Origin: Orychophragmus violaceus
Lineage: Eukaryota > Streptophyta > Magnoliopsida > Brassicales > Brassicaceae
DNA: 64,000 nt
Direction of reading: 5' to 3'
Assembly (NCBI GenBank): GCA_030180135.1
Contig: CM058239.1
Coordinates: 1-64,000, forward strand
The notes beneath the pieces are model-generated. The model saw nothing but the letters and a program-made list of their open reading frames with translations, searched no databases and was not told where the DNA came from. A program made the translations under genes and the position numbers. This document shows, in pieces, positions 43,892 through 55,073 of this stretch (its first letter is position 1; every line of letters starts with the position of its first letter).

Positions 43892-44889
43892 TATGACTGG
43901 TTCACCATCTGCTTTTTGGCTTGCTGAATATACAACTTCAGCAAATTTTCCCCAAAGGCAGCATGCCAACCTTTGATCACTGAAATATTACAAAAACAAA
44001 AGCCATAAGTCACGAAAGTAAAACGAAATTTTATTCGAAGTTACTACACTTTAGATCCAGTACATCTCAATAAATCTATACTATAACTAAATATAATCTA
44101 TTATAACATAGAGAAGTTGATAGTAAAATCATATTCGTGCTTTGAAAATTAAGACATAGCCGCAAATCATAAGTCGAAATACATTAACTTAATTTTTGAA
44201 AAATCACATACTTGATATCTCTTAGATAGAACTCTATTTTTTTCTTTTCTTTCCCAGAACAGAGCTTTGTTTGGATTTCGCCTACATCTACCACTTCTCC
44301 AATAACATCTGGAAAAAATCATAGTGATATGATAATTTGGAATAGTAAGTAGTAATCACAAAAGGTAGAATATATTTTGGAGAAATTTTACCAATAAGGA
44401 AGCAAGTTTTGAGTGTATTTGACAAAACTGTTTCGAAATCCACCAATGATAGGAACAAATCAGCTGATCGGAATGTAGAGCGAGTTATGGCTGTGTTGTT
44501 TACAAAAGACATCTTGTAAACATGGCTGGTCGATCTGTAAAGCCCGGTTGCTGTAGTTAATGCAAAATTCTGTATAAATCTCCATTCACCAACGATCAGC
44601 ATATTCTCCAACTTCTTAAAATAGGTCCTTTTGCAGCTGGCATGAATTTTTACACCCTATAAATACAAATAAAAATGTTAGTAGTATAAATGAAATCTAT
44701 AAGCAGAAAATATGTATTCATACAATTCTGATTAACACTCACATGTTCATCAGCCAATATGATTTCCAAGGATTCACCGGATTGGGCAGTATACTGTTTC
44801 CATGTATGAAGAACCTTTACATTAACTCTCCAACCAGTTTTGAATGGTTTTACATCATTGAGAAATGAGAGTTTGTAAATCGTTGACAT

Positions 44890-46003
44890 GATAAAAAAAG
44901 GAGCTTTTTCTGAAATTTCTGTGTTTCAATTGATTTGCAGGTTTTAGAAGAAGAAAGTTGTATATATAACACCACGGGTCTGCCTCAAACGATTTTAGGT
45001 AAGATATTCAGTATTGTTACGTTTGGAAACTAGTAAATATTTTGTTAGGATTTTTATGGAGAGAATATAGGAAAAACATTCGATATAAAAAATAATAGTC
45101 TAAGCTACTATATTCTACTTAGAATATGCTTGGTGGTATCCAAGCAAAATCTCTTATAGTGTCCTTTTCTTATTATTTGATAAATATCTTAAATTTTAAA
45201 AGTTAGTTACGCTTACGTAGATAAGAGTAGAGAATATCCTTGTAGAAGTCAAGATATAGTATATGAATAAAAACTTGTTGGTTAAGTTGTTGATGAGGAA
45301 ATCTTCTATATTTTCATGAGTCAAGATTTTAACAATATTTAGACAATATCTTACATAAATTGTTGCTTCTTTCGTTTAGATTATAGATATTTGTTTAGGC
45401 GATTTTGGTTAAGTGATTTATATTATTAAACCAGAATTAAACCGGTAAAAAATTACAAAGAACGAATATCTTTGGTTTAATAGAAATCTGTTCTATTGTA
45501 GGCAAAATATGTTAAAGATAAAAATCTTTATGTGAACATTTAGGTGAATTGATTATTTTGGACAGTAATTTTTCATATTACTCATAGAATTTGTCAGGAA
45601 ACTAATTCTAGTAATTGTTGATTCTTGTATGTGTATTTATCTTGACCATTTTGTATATGAATGGCCGTGGAAAATAATTGATAATTTTTGTGCAGATGAG
45701 GAAGAACATATGTTAATATTGTGTATGCATAGTTTCTGGTTAGTTACTTTGTACAAAACGTAGGAAGATATTGTTATGGGTTCGGTTTAAATGAATAGTC
45801 AGATATGGAGATGTCACTAATTAAACTATTCCCGTAATTGTTTAATGACCTGCGAATATTAATGTGTGTCTAAAAATTTTAATACCAAAATTACCCTTAA
45901 TGAAATAAAAAAAATAACAAAGAAAAGTGATGACACAAAAAGTAATATACCCCGTAAGACCAAGGGCATTTTTATAAAAGGTCACCTGTATTAATAGAAT
46001 AGA
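44890..46003 (-). other. Helitron 2 5' non-coding end
   Basis: AT-rich leader of the Helitron, upstream of its RPA-like gene. A TATA-like sequence (tatatata in element sense) lies near 44960. No gene beyond this. The terminal TCTATTCTATTAA is at 46003-45991. Confidence 0.6.
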
Positions 46004-46164
46004 TAACCATATGAATAGGTCCACAAATCTCATTTATTATAATATTTGACGAGTTGAAACGACATTCATACACAGAGTTTTAAGGGAGCGTTTGAAAGAG
46101 AGAGAGAGAAAGAAACAGCGGCCAATGCTTCTCTACTACTCTGCGCTTTAATTTGAACTTTGTG

Positions 46165-46166
<2 letters not shown>

Positions 46167-46226
<60 letters not shown>
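46167..46226 (+). repeat. GA dinucleotide microsatellite in the kinesin-13B leader
   Basis: About 30 uninterrupted GA units within the presumed 5' UTR or core promoter, about 100 bases before the start codon. GAGA tracts are known binding sites of plant BBR/BPC factors; a role here is inference. Confidence 0.9.
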
Positions 46227-46230
<4 letters not shown>

Positions 46231-46323
46231 GTTTAGATAGATAGCGAGAAGAAGGAGACGACGGAGAGATAGTTAAGAGAGATCCGTTTGGAGCTCCGAT
46301 TCGAGCTAAGAGAGAGAACTGAG

Positions 46324-49300
46324 ATGAACGGGAGACAGAGATCTGGCGCAGCGGCGGTGCACCACCAGAGGCAGCTCTCCGATAACCTTCTCGACATGTC
46401 TTCCTCCAATGGCAGATGGCTCCAATCCAATGGTCTCCAGCACTTCCAGTCATCCGCCAATGTAATCCCAGAATCTGATCCTTTTCTTCTCCATCTTACA
46501 TTCTTCTCATAGGGATAGAAAGTGCGATGTTTAAAGTTTTTGAATTCTCTGCTGTTTTCTAGAAATGATCTACCCGTCCACGAAATTTCCAGATCTTTTC
46601 GATGGAAATTCTCGGTCGGCCGATTTATTTTTCCTGATCTGGTGTTTTGATTGCTCTAGGCAAAGTGTCAAACCAAGTTTGGTGTTGTTATTCAATCTTT
46701 AAACTTAATGGTGTGAGTGACTACACACAGGATTATGGATACTATGCTGGTGGTGGACAAGGAGGCGGCCAAGCAACAAGAGGATATCAGAATGCTCAGA
46801 GAGGGTTTAATGGAGGAAACGAGTTCTTTGGGGAACCCACTACCCCTCAATACAGTTCTCGTCCATCGAGCCAAAGAAGGAACACTGATGAATCTGAGTT
46901 TAGTCCCGGCCTCTTAGATCTGCATTCTTTTGATACTGAGCTTCTTCCCGAGGTAGGATTTCCGGAAGATTTCTGGTTAAATGCTGGTTCATTTAGGTAG
47001 CCATCTATAGATTTATTGCTTGCCGATAGAGTGGACTCCTTGCAGAGCTCATTTAGTTCATCAGACTATTTTTAGTAAAAAAAGTTCGGATTTTTCTGTG
47101 ACCATGTTATGGGTTTTTCCTCTTAACCAATTTGGTATATATAAGTCAAAATCAACGATATTTTCATATGACACCATCTGGTTATTTGATTCTCTGTTTA
47201 ACATATGATAAGTATGTGAATTTCATTGCGTTTGCCGTTATGGTCTTTCCGTATGCTTCTAATTTATTATTTCATCAGCAGATTCCAGTCTCTAGCCAAT
47301 TAGATGGCCCCTCAGTGTTCAATCCTAGTCAAAGCCAAAGCTTTGATGACTTTGAGGCTTACAACAAGCAGCCTAACCGTAGTCGCGTGTTGGCTGAAAA
47401 CTTGGCAGCTGAGAAGGAAAAGATAAATGCTGTTGCAAAGATCAAAGTTGTTGTACGTTTTCTTCCTTCACTCTTGTCCCTATCACGAATCACTTGATTT
47501 TGAATTAAGAAATTTCCATCCCTTTTGCATTGTAAGCACTAATCCCTTCCTCAACATGATGTTCTCTGATTGCTTGAGAACAGGTGCGTAAGAGACCACT
47601 TAACAAAAAGGAGTCGGCAAAAAACGAGGAAGACATTGTTGACACACATTCCAATTGCTTAACAGTTCATGAAACCAAACTTAAGGTCAGTCTCTGATGG
47701 TTTGGCTTCGTGCAACCTCAATTGTCTGAGTCACTGTAGCAACACAGACTGATCTATAACTAAATTATTTCAGGTTGACTTAACAGCCTATGTTGAAAAG
47801 CATGAATTTGTGTTTGATGCCGTGCTAGATGAGGAAGTATCAAATGATGAGGTGACTGTTATTTGAAAGTACACAGGATCGATGTTGGAAGCCTTAATTT
47901 ACAAATAATCAGTTACTGTTGTGGCGCTTATTTCTCAAGTTATTATGCCACATTTTGTAGGTTTATCGTGAGACAGTGGAGCCTGTTGTCCCTTTAATTT
48001 TTCAGCGCATCAAAGCCACTTGCTTTGCATACGGGCAGACAGGTAAATAGTCTCCATAGTAAGCATAGATACACGAGGTCACTTTCCGGAAAATGTGACA
48101 AGCTGATAGCAAGACCTTAGATCCTAACGTCTAAAGTATTTGGCATATTTTTAACACATTATCAAACCGTGTATGAATATAGCTCTCCAATCTATTTGAA
48201 AATATTGTACGAATCCGGTAGGTGATAATCAACATCCACATATCATAAACAAATTAGACTCCGCTTTAACTATTAATCCATTTTCTAGAATTGTATATTC
48301 TCAATGTGACAAGCTAATAGAAAGACCTTAGATCCTAACGTCTAGAGTATTTGGCATATCTTTTAACACATTATCAAACCGTGCATGAACATAGCCTCTT
48401 CAATCTATTTGAAAAATAATACTCTGCTTAACCATGAATTAATCCATTTTCTAGAATTGTATATTCTCAATGTAAACCATCGTTGTCTTATGTTTGCCTC
48501 TCAGGTAGTGGTAAAACCTATACTATGAAGCCTTTGCCTCTTAAGGCTTCAAGGGATATCCTAAGGTTGATGCACCACACATACAGAAACCAAGGGTTTC
48601 AGTTGTTTGTCAGCTTCTTTGAAATCTATGGAGGAAAGCTTTATGATCTCCTCAGTGAGAGGAAGTAAGTTGAAAAGCATCTCATGTTGTTATCTTATCT
48701 TGACTGCAATTCCTATTTATTAAGCTGAAAGACAAACCTGTTTACCTTAATAGGAAGCTGTGCATGAGAGAGGATGGTAAACAGCAAGTTTGCATCGTTG
48801 GTTTGCAAGAATACAGAGTATCTGATACAGATGCGATTATGGAGCTTATCGAGAGAGGAAGTGCAACAAGAAGTACTGGAACCACTGGCGCAAATGAAGA
48901 ATCCTCCCGTTCACATGCTATACTCCAGCTCGCTATAAAGAAATCAGCAGAGGGAAATCAGTCAAAGCCTCCTCGCCTTGTTGGCAAACTTTCTTTCATC
49001 GATCTTGCTGGAAGTGAACGTGGTGCAGACACAACAGACAATGACAAACAGACTAGGTAACATCTCTATTCTGGCCCCTGATTACTCTTTAAATTGTTTT
49101 ATGCGAATATTGTATCTGGCTATTTGCTTGGATTTTTACTGGTATCATATAACACAGATTGGAAGGAGCAGAAATCAATAAGAGCTTACTTGCCTTAAAG
49201 GAGTGTATTAGAGCTCTGGATAATGATCAAGGTCACATACCTTTTAGAGGCAGTAAGTTGACTGAAGTTCTCAGGGACTCCTTCATGGGAAATTCTCGTA

Positions 49301-50222
49301 CTGTAATGATATCTTGCATATCTCCAAGCTCTGGATCATGTGAGCACACCCTTAACACCTTAAGATACGCTGACAGGTCGGTTTTACTTGCTCGCTGTTA
49401 TATCCTTCCTTCTTTTTTTGGGTCATATGATGTAAACTATGAGGATTGTAGGGTTAAGAGTCTCTCGAAGGGAAACGGCTCTAAGAAAGATGTATCGTCT
49501 TCAACCATAAACTTAAGGGAGTCCACAAAAATTCCTTTGTCTTCCGCACTTCCTACTCCATCTAACTACGATGATGACGTGAATGAGATGTGGACTGAAG
49601 AAAACGATGACTTTGATGCATCGGATTACGAGCAAGAGAAACAAATGTGGAAGAAAAACGTGAAGCCAGAGCCATCCTATAACAGTGTTGCACAGGAGAG
49701 AATCCCGAAACCTACTACTATTCCGATGAAGTCAAGAGACATGCCAAGGCCCGATATGAAGAATTCAAACTCCGATGACAATCTCAATGCACTTCTGCAG
49801 GTAACACTCAGCTAACGCATTCCCTTCAGAAAAGAGATAAATGCCATCCATCTTTATCAGCCTTAACGCAAGAATCATTTCTCATACATTTTTTTTTTAC
49901 AGGAAGAAGAAGACCTTGTGAATGCTCACCGTAAACAAGTTGAGGATACCATGAACATCGTGAAAGAGGTATGATTTTTGTCAGTTTTGGCAAGCCCGGT
50001 TTCGATTTAATGCTTATAATCCCATTTAAATCACATGCGCAGGAGATGAATTTGCTGGTTGAAGCAGACCAGCCAGGAAACCAGCTAGATGGTTACATTT
50101 CAAGACTGAACACAATTCTTTCTCAGAAGGCTGCAGGTATACTCCAACTGCAGAACCGTCTTGCTCATTTCCAGAAACGCCTTAGGGAGCACAATGTATT
50201 GGTATCTACCACTGGGTACTGA
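46324..50222 (+). CDS. KIN13B: Kinesin-13B, internal-motor microtubule motor/depolymerase family
   Basis: Twelve exons with GT/AG borders give 689 residues (Arabidopsis At3g16060 product about 684): 46324-46461, 46731-46952, 47282-47452, 47584-47685, 47774-47851, 47961-48042, 48505-48664, 48754-49056, 49158-49376, 49452-49800, 49903-49968 and 50043-50222. All phases join. The motor domain starts near residue 173, so it is internal, as in the kinesin-13 class. It has P-loop GQTGSGKT split by intron 6, switch I NEESSRSH and switch II DLAGSER, plus the class-specific KVD motif (KLKVDLTAY) linked to microtubule depolymerisation. A C-terminal coiled-coil-like stretch follows. The start MNGRQRSGAAAVHHQRQLSD is the family N terminus. 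Plant kinesin-13s act in cell-size control and cortical microtubule patterning. Intron 6 carries a tandem duplication. Confidence 0.93.
48092..48474. repeat. Tandem duplication inside kinesin-13B intron 6
   Basis: The segment from atgtgacaagctgatag at 48092 recurs from 48304 with the phrases cttagatcctaacgtct, acacattatcaaaccgtg and ttctagaattgtatattctc. The offset is 212 bases. The second copy is about 40 bases shorter and several percent diverged. Confidence 0.85.
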
Positions 50223-50729
50223 CCCCTCCTCCTCGAGTAAATACCGGTCCTCCTTTTATCGACCTCATCTCGGGTTTTGCACTTAAGCCCCCCTACTAGC
50301 TTGGACTGGAGATCAGAGCTTTACAGGGAAGAGTTATGGTTGATTACAGAGTTTCTTATACCTAAAAGATATGCATTCTGTTCTTGCTGCCGCACTCTCT
50401 GCCTTCTATCAGAATCTTGTAATGGATTTGTTGCAGAAGATGAAATGCCTATGTAATAATATGTACTATTGTGCTATGAATGAGCTTGCCTTGTTTTCTA
50501 TACCATATTCTATTCCCTATACTAGTCCAATTGAAAAGTTTGCAGGTTCTAGATTTTGTCAGAACAGAGCTCCAAAGTTCTTGGAACTGGAAGATGATTC
50601 ACTGTCAAATGGTGTTGGTACATAAGCATGATTCAAACATACAAGAAGAAAAGACTTGTAATAAACCAAACCAAAACAAATCAAGAATCTGAAAAAACAA
50701 AAATTATAATAGCTCTCCAGTGTTTGGGA
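50223..50729. other. Kinesin-13B 3' UTR and convergent spacer
   Basis: Non-coding. It contains the 3' end of kinesin-13B and that of the reverse-strand gene at 50730. No separate gene is supported. Confidence 0.5.
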
Positions 50730-51179
50730 TCAGGCGTAGAGATCATTGAAGAACTTGTCGACGATGTTGAGATAGACAGGACTTCTAAGACGAGAATAGT
50801 AATGAAGTGCCTCTTCGATGTCAAGGGCTTGCTCTATATCTCCTGTCTCAATCACATACATCTCCTTAATCTTCTTCTCCATTGTATCGCAGTCTTTTGA
50901 TGAACGTGAGGAGCAAGTTTCTGTTTTCTTCTCTTGATGATCTTCTTCGTGCTCTTGAGCCTTCTCCAGCTTTAGTGGATCTCCGATGTTTTTTTCGAGA
51001 CCAGACTCCCATATGTTGAGGAAACTTGCGTAGATATTGTCGCCATCGAGAGAATTTGATCTACAAAATGTGCATGAGAAGGGAGTTTTTGGTGTAGAGA
51101 GTTTCTTACCAGCTCGGAGAATGATTGACTTGAGACTGTGTAGTGTTCTGTGGAAGAAACTTTTTGTTTTCTGAAACAT
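50730..51179 (-). CDS. Small uncharacterised plant protein (At3g16070-like)
   Basis: A single-exon frame of 149 residues. The N terminus MFQKTKSFFHRTLHSLKSII is basic and amphipathic, of a type seen in small plant proteins of unknown function. A charged middle (EHEEDHQEKKTET) follows, and the C terminus IEEALHYYSRLRSPVYLNIV is conserved-looking. No catalytic motif or membrane segment is visible. Position next to kinesin-13B and orientation fit At3g16070. A TATA-like motif lies about 50-60 bases upstream. Function is unknown and I do not propose one. Confidence 0.75.
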   Translation of the reverse strand: MFQKTKSFFHRTLHSLKSIILRAGKKLSTPKTPFSCTFCRSNSLDGDNIYASFLNIWESGLEKNIGDPLKLEKAQEHEEDHQEKKTETCSSRSSKDCDTMEKKIKEMYVIETGDIEQALDIEEALHYYSRLRSPVYLNIVDKFFNDLYA

Positions 51180-51230
51180 GACTTGAGACTGCGACTGATA
51201 AGTTCTTGTCGGCAGACCAATGTTCTCTCA

Positions 51231-51240
51231 CATATATAAA
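51231..51240 (-). promoter_or_regulatory. TATA box of the small reverse-strand gene
   Basis: On the reverse strand the sequence reads tttatatatg, 52-61 bases before the start codon, at a plausible core-promoter distance. Confidence 0.4.
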
Positions 51241-51441
51241 TCATTCTGTAGAACTAAAAATTAAGTTATAATATTGTGTTGGTGGGTTACTTTAGTTTCA
51301 TAGTATTTGCCAAAGTGTCTATTACTGAGCATAAAAAGACTAAAGTGAAAATTTGTCTTGTCCTGGAATTGTCACCTTTCACTTTTTCATGATTATCTAT
51401 ATGTCTTTTGATGATTTGAAGATCTTAAATTAAAGATAATA

Positions 51442-51689
51442 CTCCTTCTGTTTCATTATATAAGTAGTTTTGGATGTTTTTGTATGTTTCAAAATATAAG
51501 TTGTTTTCATATTTCTATGCAACTTTTACTTTATTGAATAGTGTGTATCCAATTAAACTCTTCACATTTTCTTTAACTTTTTTTATGATTGGTTGGATTA
51601 TATTTACTCAATAATATTTATTAAGAAAAGTAAGTTTTTTAATATCCGCGTTTTTAGCTAAAACTACTTATAATCTGAAACAGAGGGAG
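51442..51689. mobile_element. Stowaway/mariner-type MITE
   Basis: A 248-bp non-coding element with inverted ends: ctccttctgtttcattatataagtag on the left and the reverse complement of ctacttataatctgaaacagagggag on the right. It is flanked by TA dinucleotides at 51440-51441 and 51690-51691. The CTCCCTCTGTTTCA-type end with TA target duplication is typical of plant Tc1/mariner-derived MITEs. Confidence 0.85.
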
Positions 51690-52094
51690 TACTGATTTAG
51701 TTTTGTGGTCACGTATATAGAGAAAACCGAGATTACCGTTGCGTAAGACTCAAGGAACCGTACGTTCTTTATGAAAGAATCATGTTTCATGAGTTTCATC
51801 GTATCATCTAACTAATTTCTATTTCTTAATAGCTAGTAAATTGAAATTGCGTCTCTTTTGAAATCATTGATGATGAAATTATTGACGATGAAAGACACTT
51901 TTTTTTTTTTAACACTTACACCTCTACATCAAATATGAAAATATTGATTTGGTATTGGTCGCCTCTCTTCTTTATAGGAACGGGATTGTGATGGATGCAA
52001 GATTTCAAATTGTGCATTTTGATACCATTTCAATTTTAAAAAAGGAGAGATAATTATATATAAGTATGTTAGCCTTAGAAGTACTACTACTGTA
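51690..52094. other. Spacer
   Basis: AT-rich DNA between the MITE and the Helitron 3' end. No gene seen. Confidence 0.4.
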
Positions 52095-52764
52095 CTAGGT
52101 ATGTACCTGCGCTACGCCGCAGATTTATTGTAAATATTTTTTTTCTAAATAATGTATTTCTAATTTTTTGGTTATTTTTTGTTGTTGTTTAGTTAATGTT
52201 GAATGATTATAAATTATGCAAACCATATAATGCATTAGTTAAATATTTGGCAATAATTTTTTTGGATGAGTAAAAACATTAAGAAAAAAATTAAACTAAT
52301 ATTATCTACTACGTTTTATTTTGTTAATATAAAATAAAAGAAAATTTTCATCCAAATATACGTTCTATTGATTTCTTCGGTTGTTCCGCTTTTTCTTCTT
52401 CTATGTGCTCAATTTCTCTCCAATTACGTTATTTTTGTTTGTTCTTTTGGTTTTTTTTCCTATTTGGTTTATGTTTTAATTATACTATGTTTTATTTGTG
52501 TATTTTTTTGTATTTTTGTTTGCTATTGTTTTTTGTGATGTTTGAAGCAAATAATTTTCTTTTATTACTAAAAGTGTAACATGTTTGGCTACTAAAAATG
52601 AAAACTACAACATCTAAACTATTAAAACAAGAAGGTCTTTTTGAAACTAACATTTGTTTAACATGTTATTTACATGCCATGCCATTGGAAATTGGCGTAA
52701 ATATGTCGATTCATTAAGGGTGATTTTGTCTTTCTATCAGGTGAAAAGAAGCAGATAATCCGGG
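52095..52764 (-). mobile_element. Partial Helitron, 3' end on the reverse strand (Helitron 3)
   Basis: In reverse sense a hairpin (stem ctgcg/cgcag, 52107-52122) is followed by a spacer and CTAG at 52098-52095, then host T: a standard Helitron 3' terminus. The rest is AT-rich and non-coding. No 5' terminus is found before element C begins at 52765, so the Helitron is either cut by C or its 5' part is lost. Confidence 0.6.
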
Positions 52765-53403
52765 TGTTGGAATTGTGTCCAGCAATCTCTGTACTGTCTC
52801 TATAACGTAAGAGTATGTCAGTGATCAGACATAAGTCATACAATACTGGGGGTCATGATGGCTTGCTAGAGTCCGCTCATGATCTATAAGTCTCGGACTT
52901 ATTGCCTTTATTGTATGATCCCATATGGGTCGCACGCTTAAGCTAGCAGGAAATAATGTTGGAACGGCTTAGCAGAAGTACGACAAAAGTGCTAGGCATT
53001 TGTCGTACTAAGAGAGAGAATTAATGGGTCTGATTAAATGGAATTTAATCAGATTGGTATTTGGGCCCATAAAGCCCAAAAGGAATTAGACAAGTTTTAT
53101 GAATAAAACTTGAGTCTGTTTTTCCTTCCAACCCTAACACCCAGCGCCGTTTTTCTCCTCTCCCTGCGCCTCTCTTCCTTGTGGTCTAGCAGCCAATATC
53201 CGGTGATTGCGTGTGTGAGCCTTTGGAGGATCCATCTCTCGGTGTATCTCCCTGATCATTGACCTGTTCATCATCAATTCCGCTGCAAACAAACAGGTAA
53301 AAGGTGAGATCATATGTTTCTAAATAAGAACACCTAGATCTAATGCATGTTTAGGTTGATATCAATATGAGAATTGAATCAGGATCAACCGAAACTTCCA
53401 ACA
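52765..53403 (+). repeat. Element C 5' LTR
   Basis: Begins TGTTGGAATTG and ends CCAACA, next to the primer-binding site. It matches the element A LTR except for a variable patch around 53140-53185. Confidence 0.9.
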
Positions 53404-55073
53404 GTGGTATCAGAGCCATTGGTTCTTAGGTTTCTTGTTTTAGATTCATTGTTTAGGTTGTTTAATCTGTTTAGATGTGTTTTGAATCCATTACTGATAA
53501 GAAAAACACATAAGAAACTGAATTAAAATCCTGAACAAACACTTGAATCACAAAACCGAGCTATATGACTCGGGTTTTGTTGATTGGCTAAGGCGTGATC
53601 GACCCGGCTTGGCCGGTTGGTGATCACGGCCGAAAGGCGACCGGTCGGGAGATCGGAACGGTCGGGATCGGAACGATCGGGATCGGACGGTCGGGATGAC
53701 CGGTTCGGTCGATCGGCCGAGTGATGCGTCCGTCCGTGCGCTGCGTCCCGTCCGTCTGGCGAGCGTCCATCCGGTCGCGTGCGCCGTCCCTGTCCCGTCC
53801 CGAACGTCCGGCTGGTTCGACCCGACCGTCCTCGATCTCGGATCGAACGGTTCGCGGCTGGGCGGCTGGACAAGATGTTCTTGGCTGAAAATTAGGTCAC
53901 GACCAACTCGGTTTGGTTCGTGACTAATTCGGTTCGGTTCAATGCTCGGTTCAAAACTTAATTAAAATCTTCGTTCTGGTTTAATAAACAGATTTAATAA
54001 TTTTATTAAATCTGGTTAAACCGGAATAAGAAATCCAATGTCGAAAGAAATATTGGATTTAGTGCCTAAACCAGGAATTTCTAATTTGATTTGGTTGGAC
54101 CAAATAAATTGAGAAGTTCCGGTTTAGTAAATAACCGGTTGACAATTGTGGTCATCGTAGTAATTAAAACTTGGTTAGACCAGTTTTAATGAACCAGACC
54201 GGTTATGTCAATTAATTGGACAATTGGGTCATGTCTTGGACATGGATCAATTCTTGGGCCTCGGGCCAAGAAGTTAAAACAATTGGGCCAGTTAATTGAG
54301 TCTTTCTTCAGATTAATTTAAAAACTATTTTATAAAATTATAAAGTCGGTTTTAAATTAAAGTTTCCGAAATTTTATAATTAGAAAGTTTCTTAAAATAG
54401 AATTTTCTGAATTTGCGGGTTTTGGATTTTAAAGAAGTTTCTAAAGTTAGAAAGTTTCCGGTTTTAGAAAGTTTCCAATTTTAGAAAGTTTCTAAAAATA
54501 GTAGGTTTCCATAAATAGAAAGTTTCCCGAAATAGTAATCTTCTATTTTGGGAATGATTTTAATAAACCTACGAACCTCAAACAATATCAAGCGTTGGAT
54601 GTCTTGTCCAGGCTATGTCAGCTGTCAAAGCCCATTCAATTGCATTCATGGCCTTACAGTGTGAGGATGTCTGCTTTTGCGTGGGTAAGACGGTTTGTGA
54701 TTCATAAATGTCATTGGGAGTCCCAGACATTAATGATTACATGACTGTATAGTCCGGTTTTCTTGACTAGGCCATCGGGAGTCCCGGGCCTTGAGACATC
54801 AGGGTGGATTGGGCCTCGGGCCCAGATTCACAACCAAGAGTTATATCACGGATATAATTAGCCGAAATAGGGCTTACCGATATAAGCTAAGGTTGGGTGA
54901 CGGCCAGTGGCCCACTTTGATCTTAGTTATATGTGGATCTTGGAATCATTATATTCTATTGAGGGTAACTTAGGTTATTGAATATAATGCATGATTAATC
55001 ATATTATACTTTAATACGAGATTAATCATTTTGAACATATAACTAATAACCTTTTTATTTATATATTTCAGAT
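53404..55073 (+). other. Untranslated leader of element C
   Basis: Counterpart of 20607-22287 in element A: primer site, CpG-rich stretch at about 53570-53890 and ggaaactttcta-type repeats at about 54360-54550. The CpG-rich part differs from A by indels of about 20-30 bases. No gene. Confidence 0.75.

Larger units (their letters stand above)
35631..44889 (-). pseudogene. RPA1-like single-strand DNA-binding protein of Helitron 2, interrupted by element D
   Basis: Plant Helitrons often carry an RPA70-like OB-fold gene thought to help rolling-circle replication. Exons in element sense: about 44740-44889 (starts MSTIYKLSFLNDVKPFKTGW), 44390-44656 (GLYRSTSHVYKM), 44215-44310 (DVIGEVVDVGEIQ), 43892-43980 continuing at 37050-37093, about 36900-36990, 36690-36820, 36420-36608 (zinc-ribbon OB-fold CKVVCTIYGIDFDWGWYYFQ followed by CKAC and WWCEVC, the RPA C-terminal domain), 36215-36340, 35910-36120 and 35631-35820. 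The coding exon reading GEPVI/CLIRFAKLGS is cut by element D at its target duplication. One further disruption is likely near 36770, where the frame meets a stop. Exon borders are approximate. Confidence 0.75.
26402..46003 (-). mobile_element. Helitron 2: 19.6-kb Helitron with Rep-helicase and RPA-like genes, on the reverse strand
   Basis: In element sense it starts TCTATTCTATTAA at 46003 after host A and ends with a hairpin at 26413-26433 (8-bp stem cccgcgct/agcgcggg) and CTAG at 26405-26402 followed by host T. This A/T insertion without duplication is the Helitron rule. Inside, on the same strand, are an RPA1-like gene (35631-44889) and a Rep-helicase gene (28822-34789), the two genes typical of autonomous plant Helitrons. 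The RPA gene is split by Copia-like element D (37094-43891); without D the Helitron is about 12.8 kb. The Rep-helicase has a stop and a frameshift, so this copy is probably no longer self-mobile. Confidence 0.85.

Noticed and set aside
44890..46003. A host gene between Helitron 2 and kinesin-13B
   Set aside because: The region lies within the Helitron terminus and has no coding structure.
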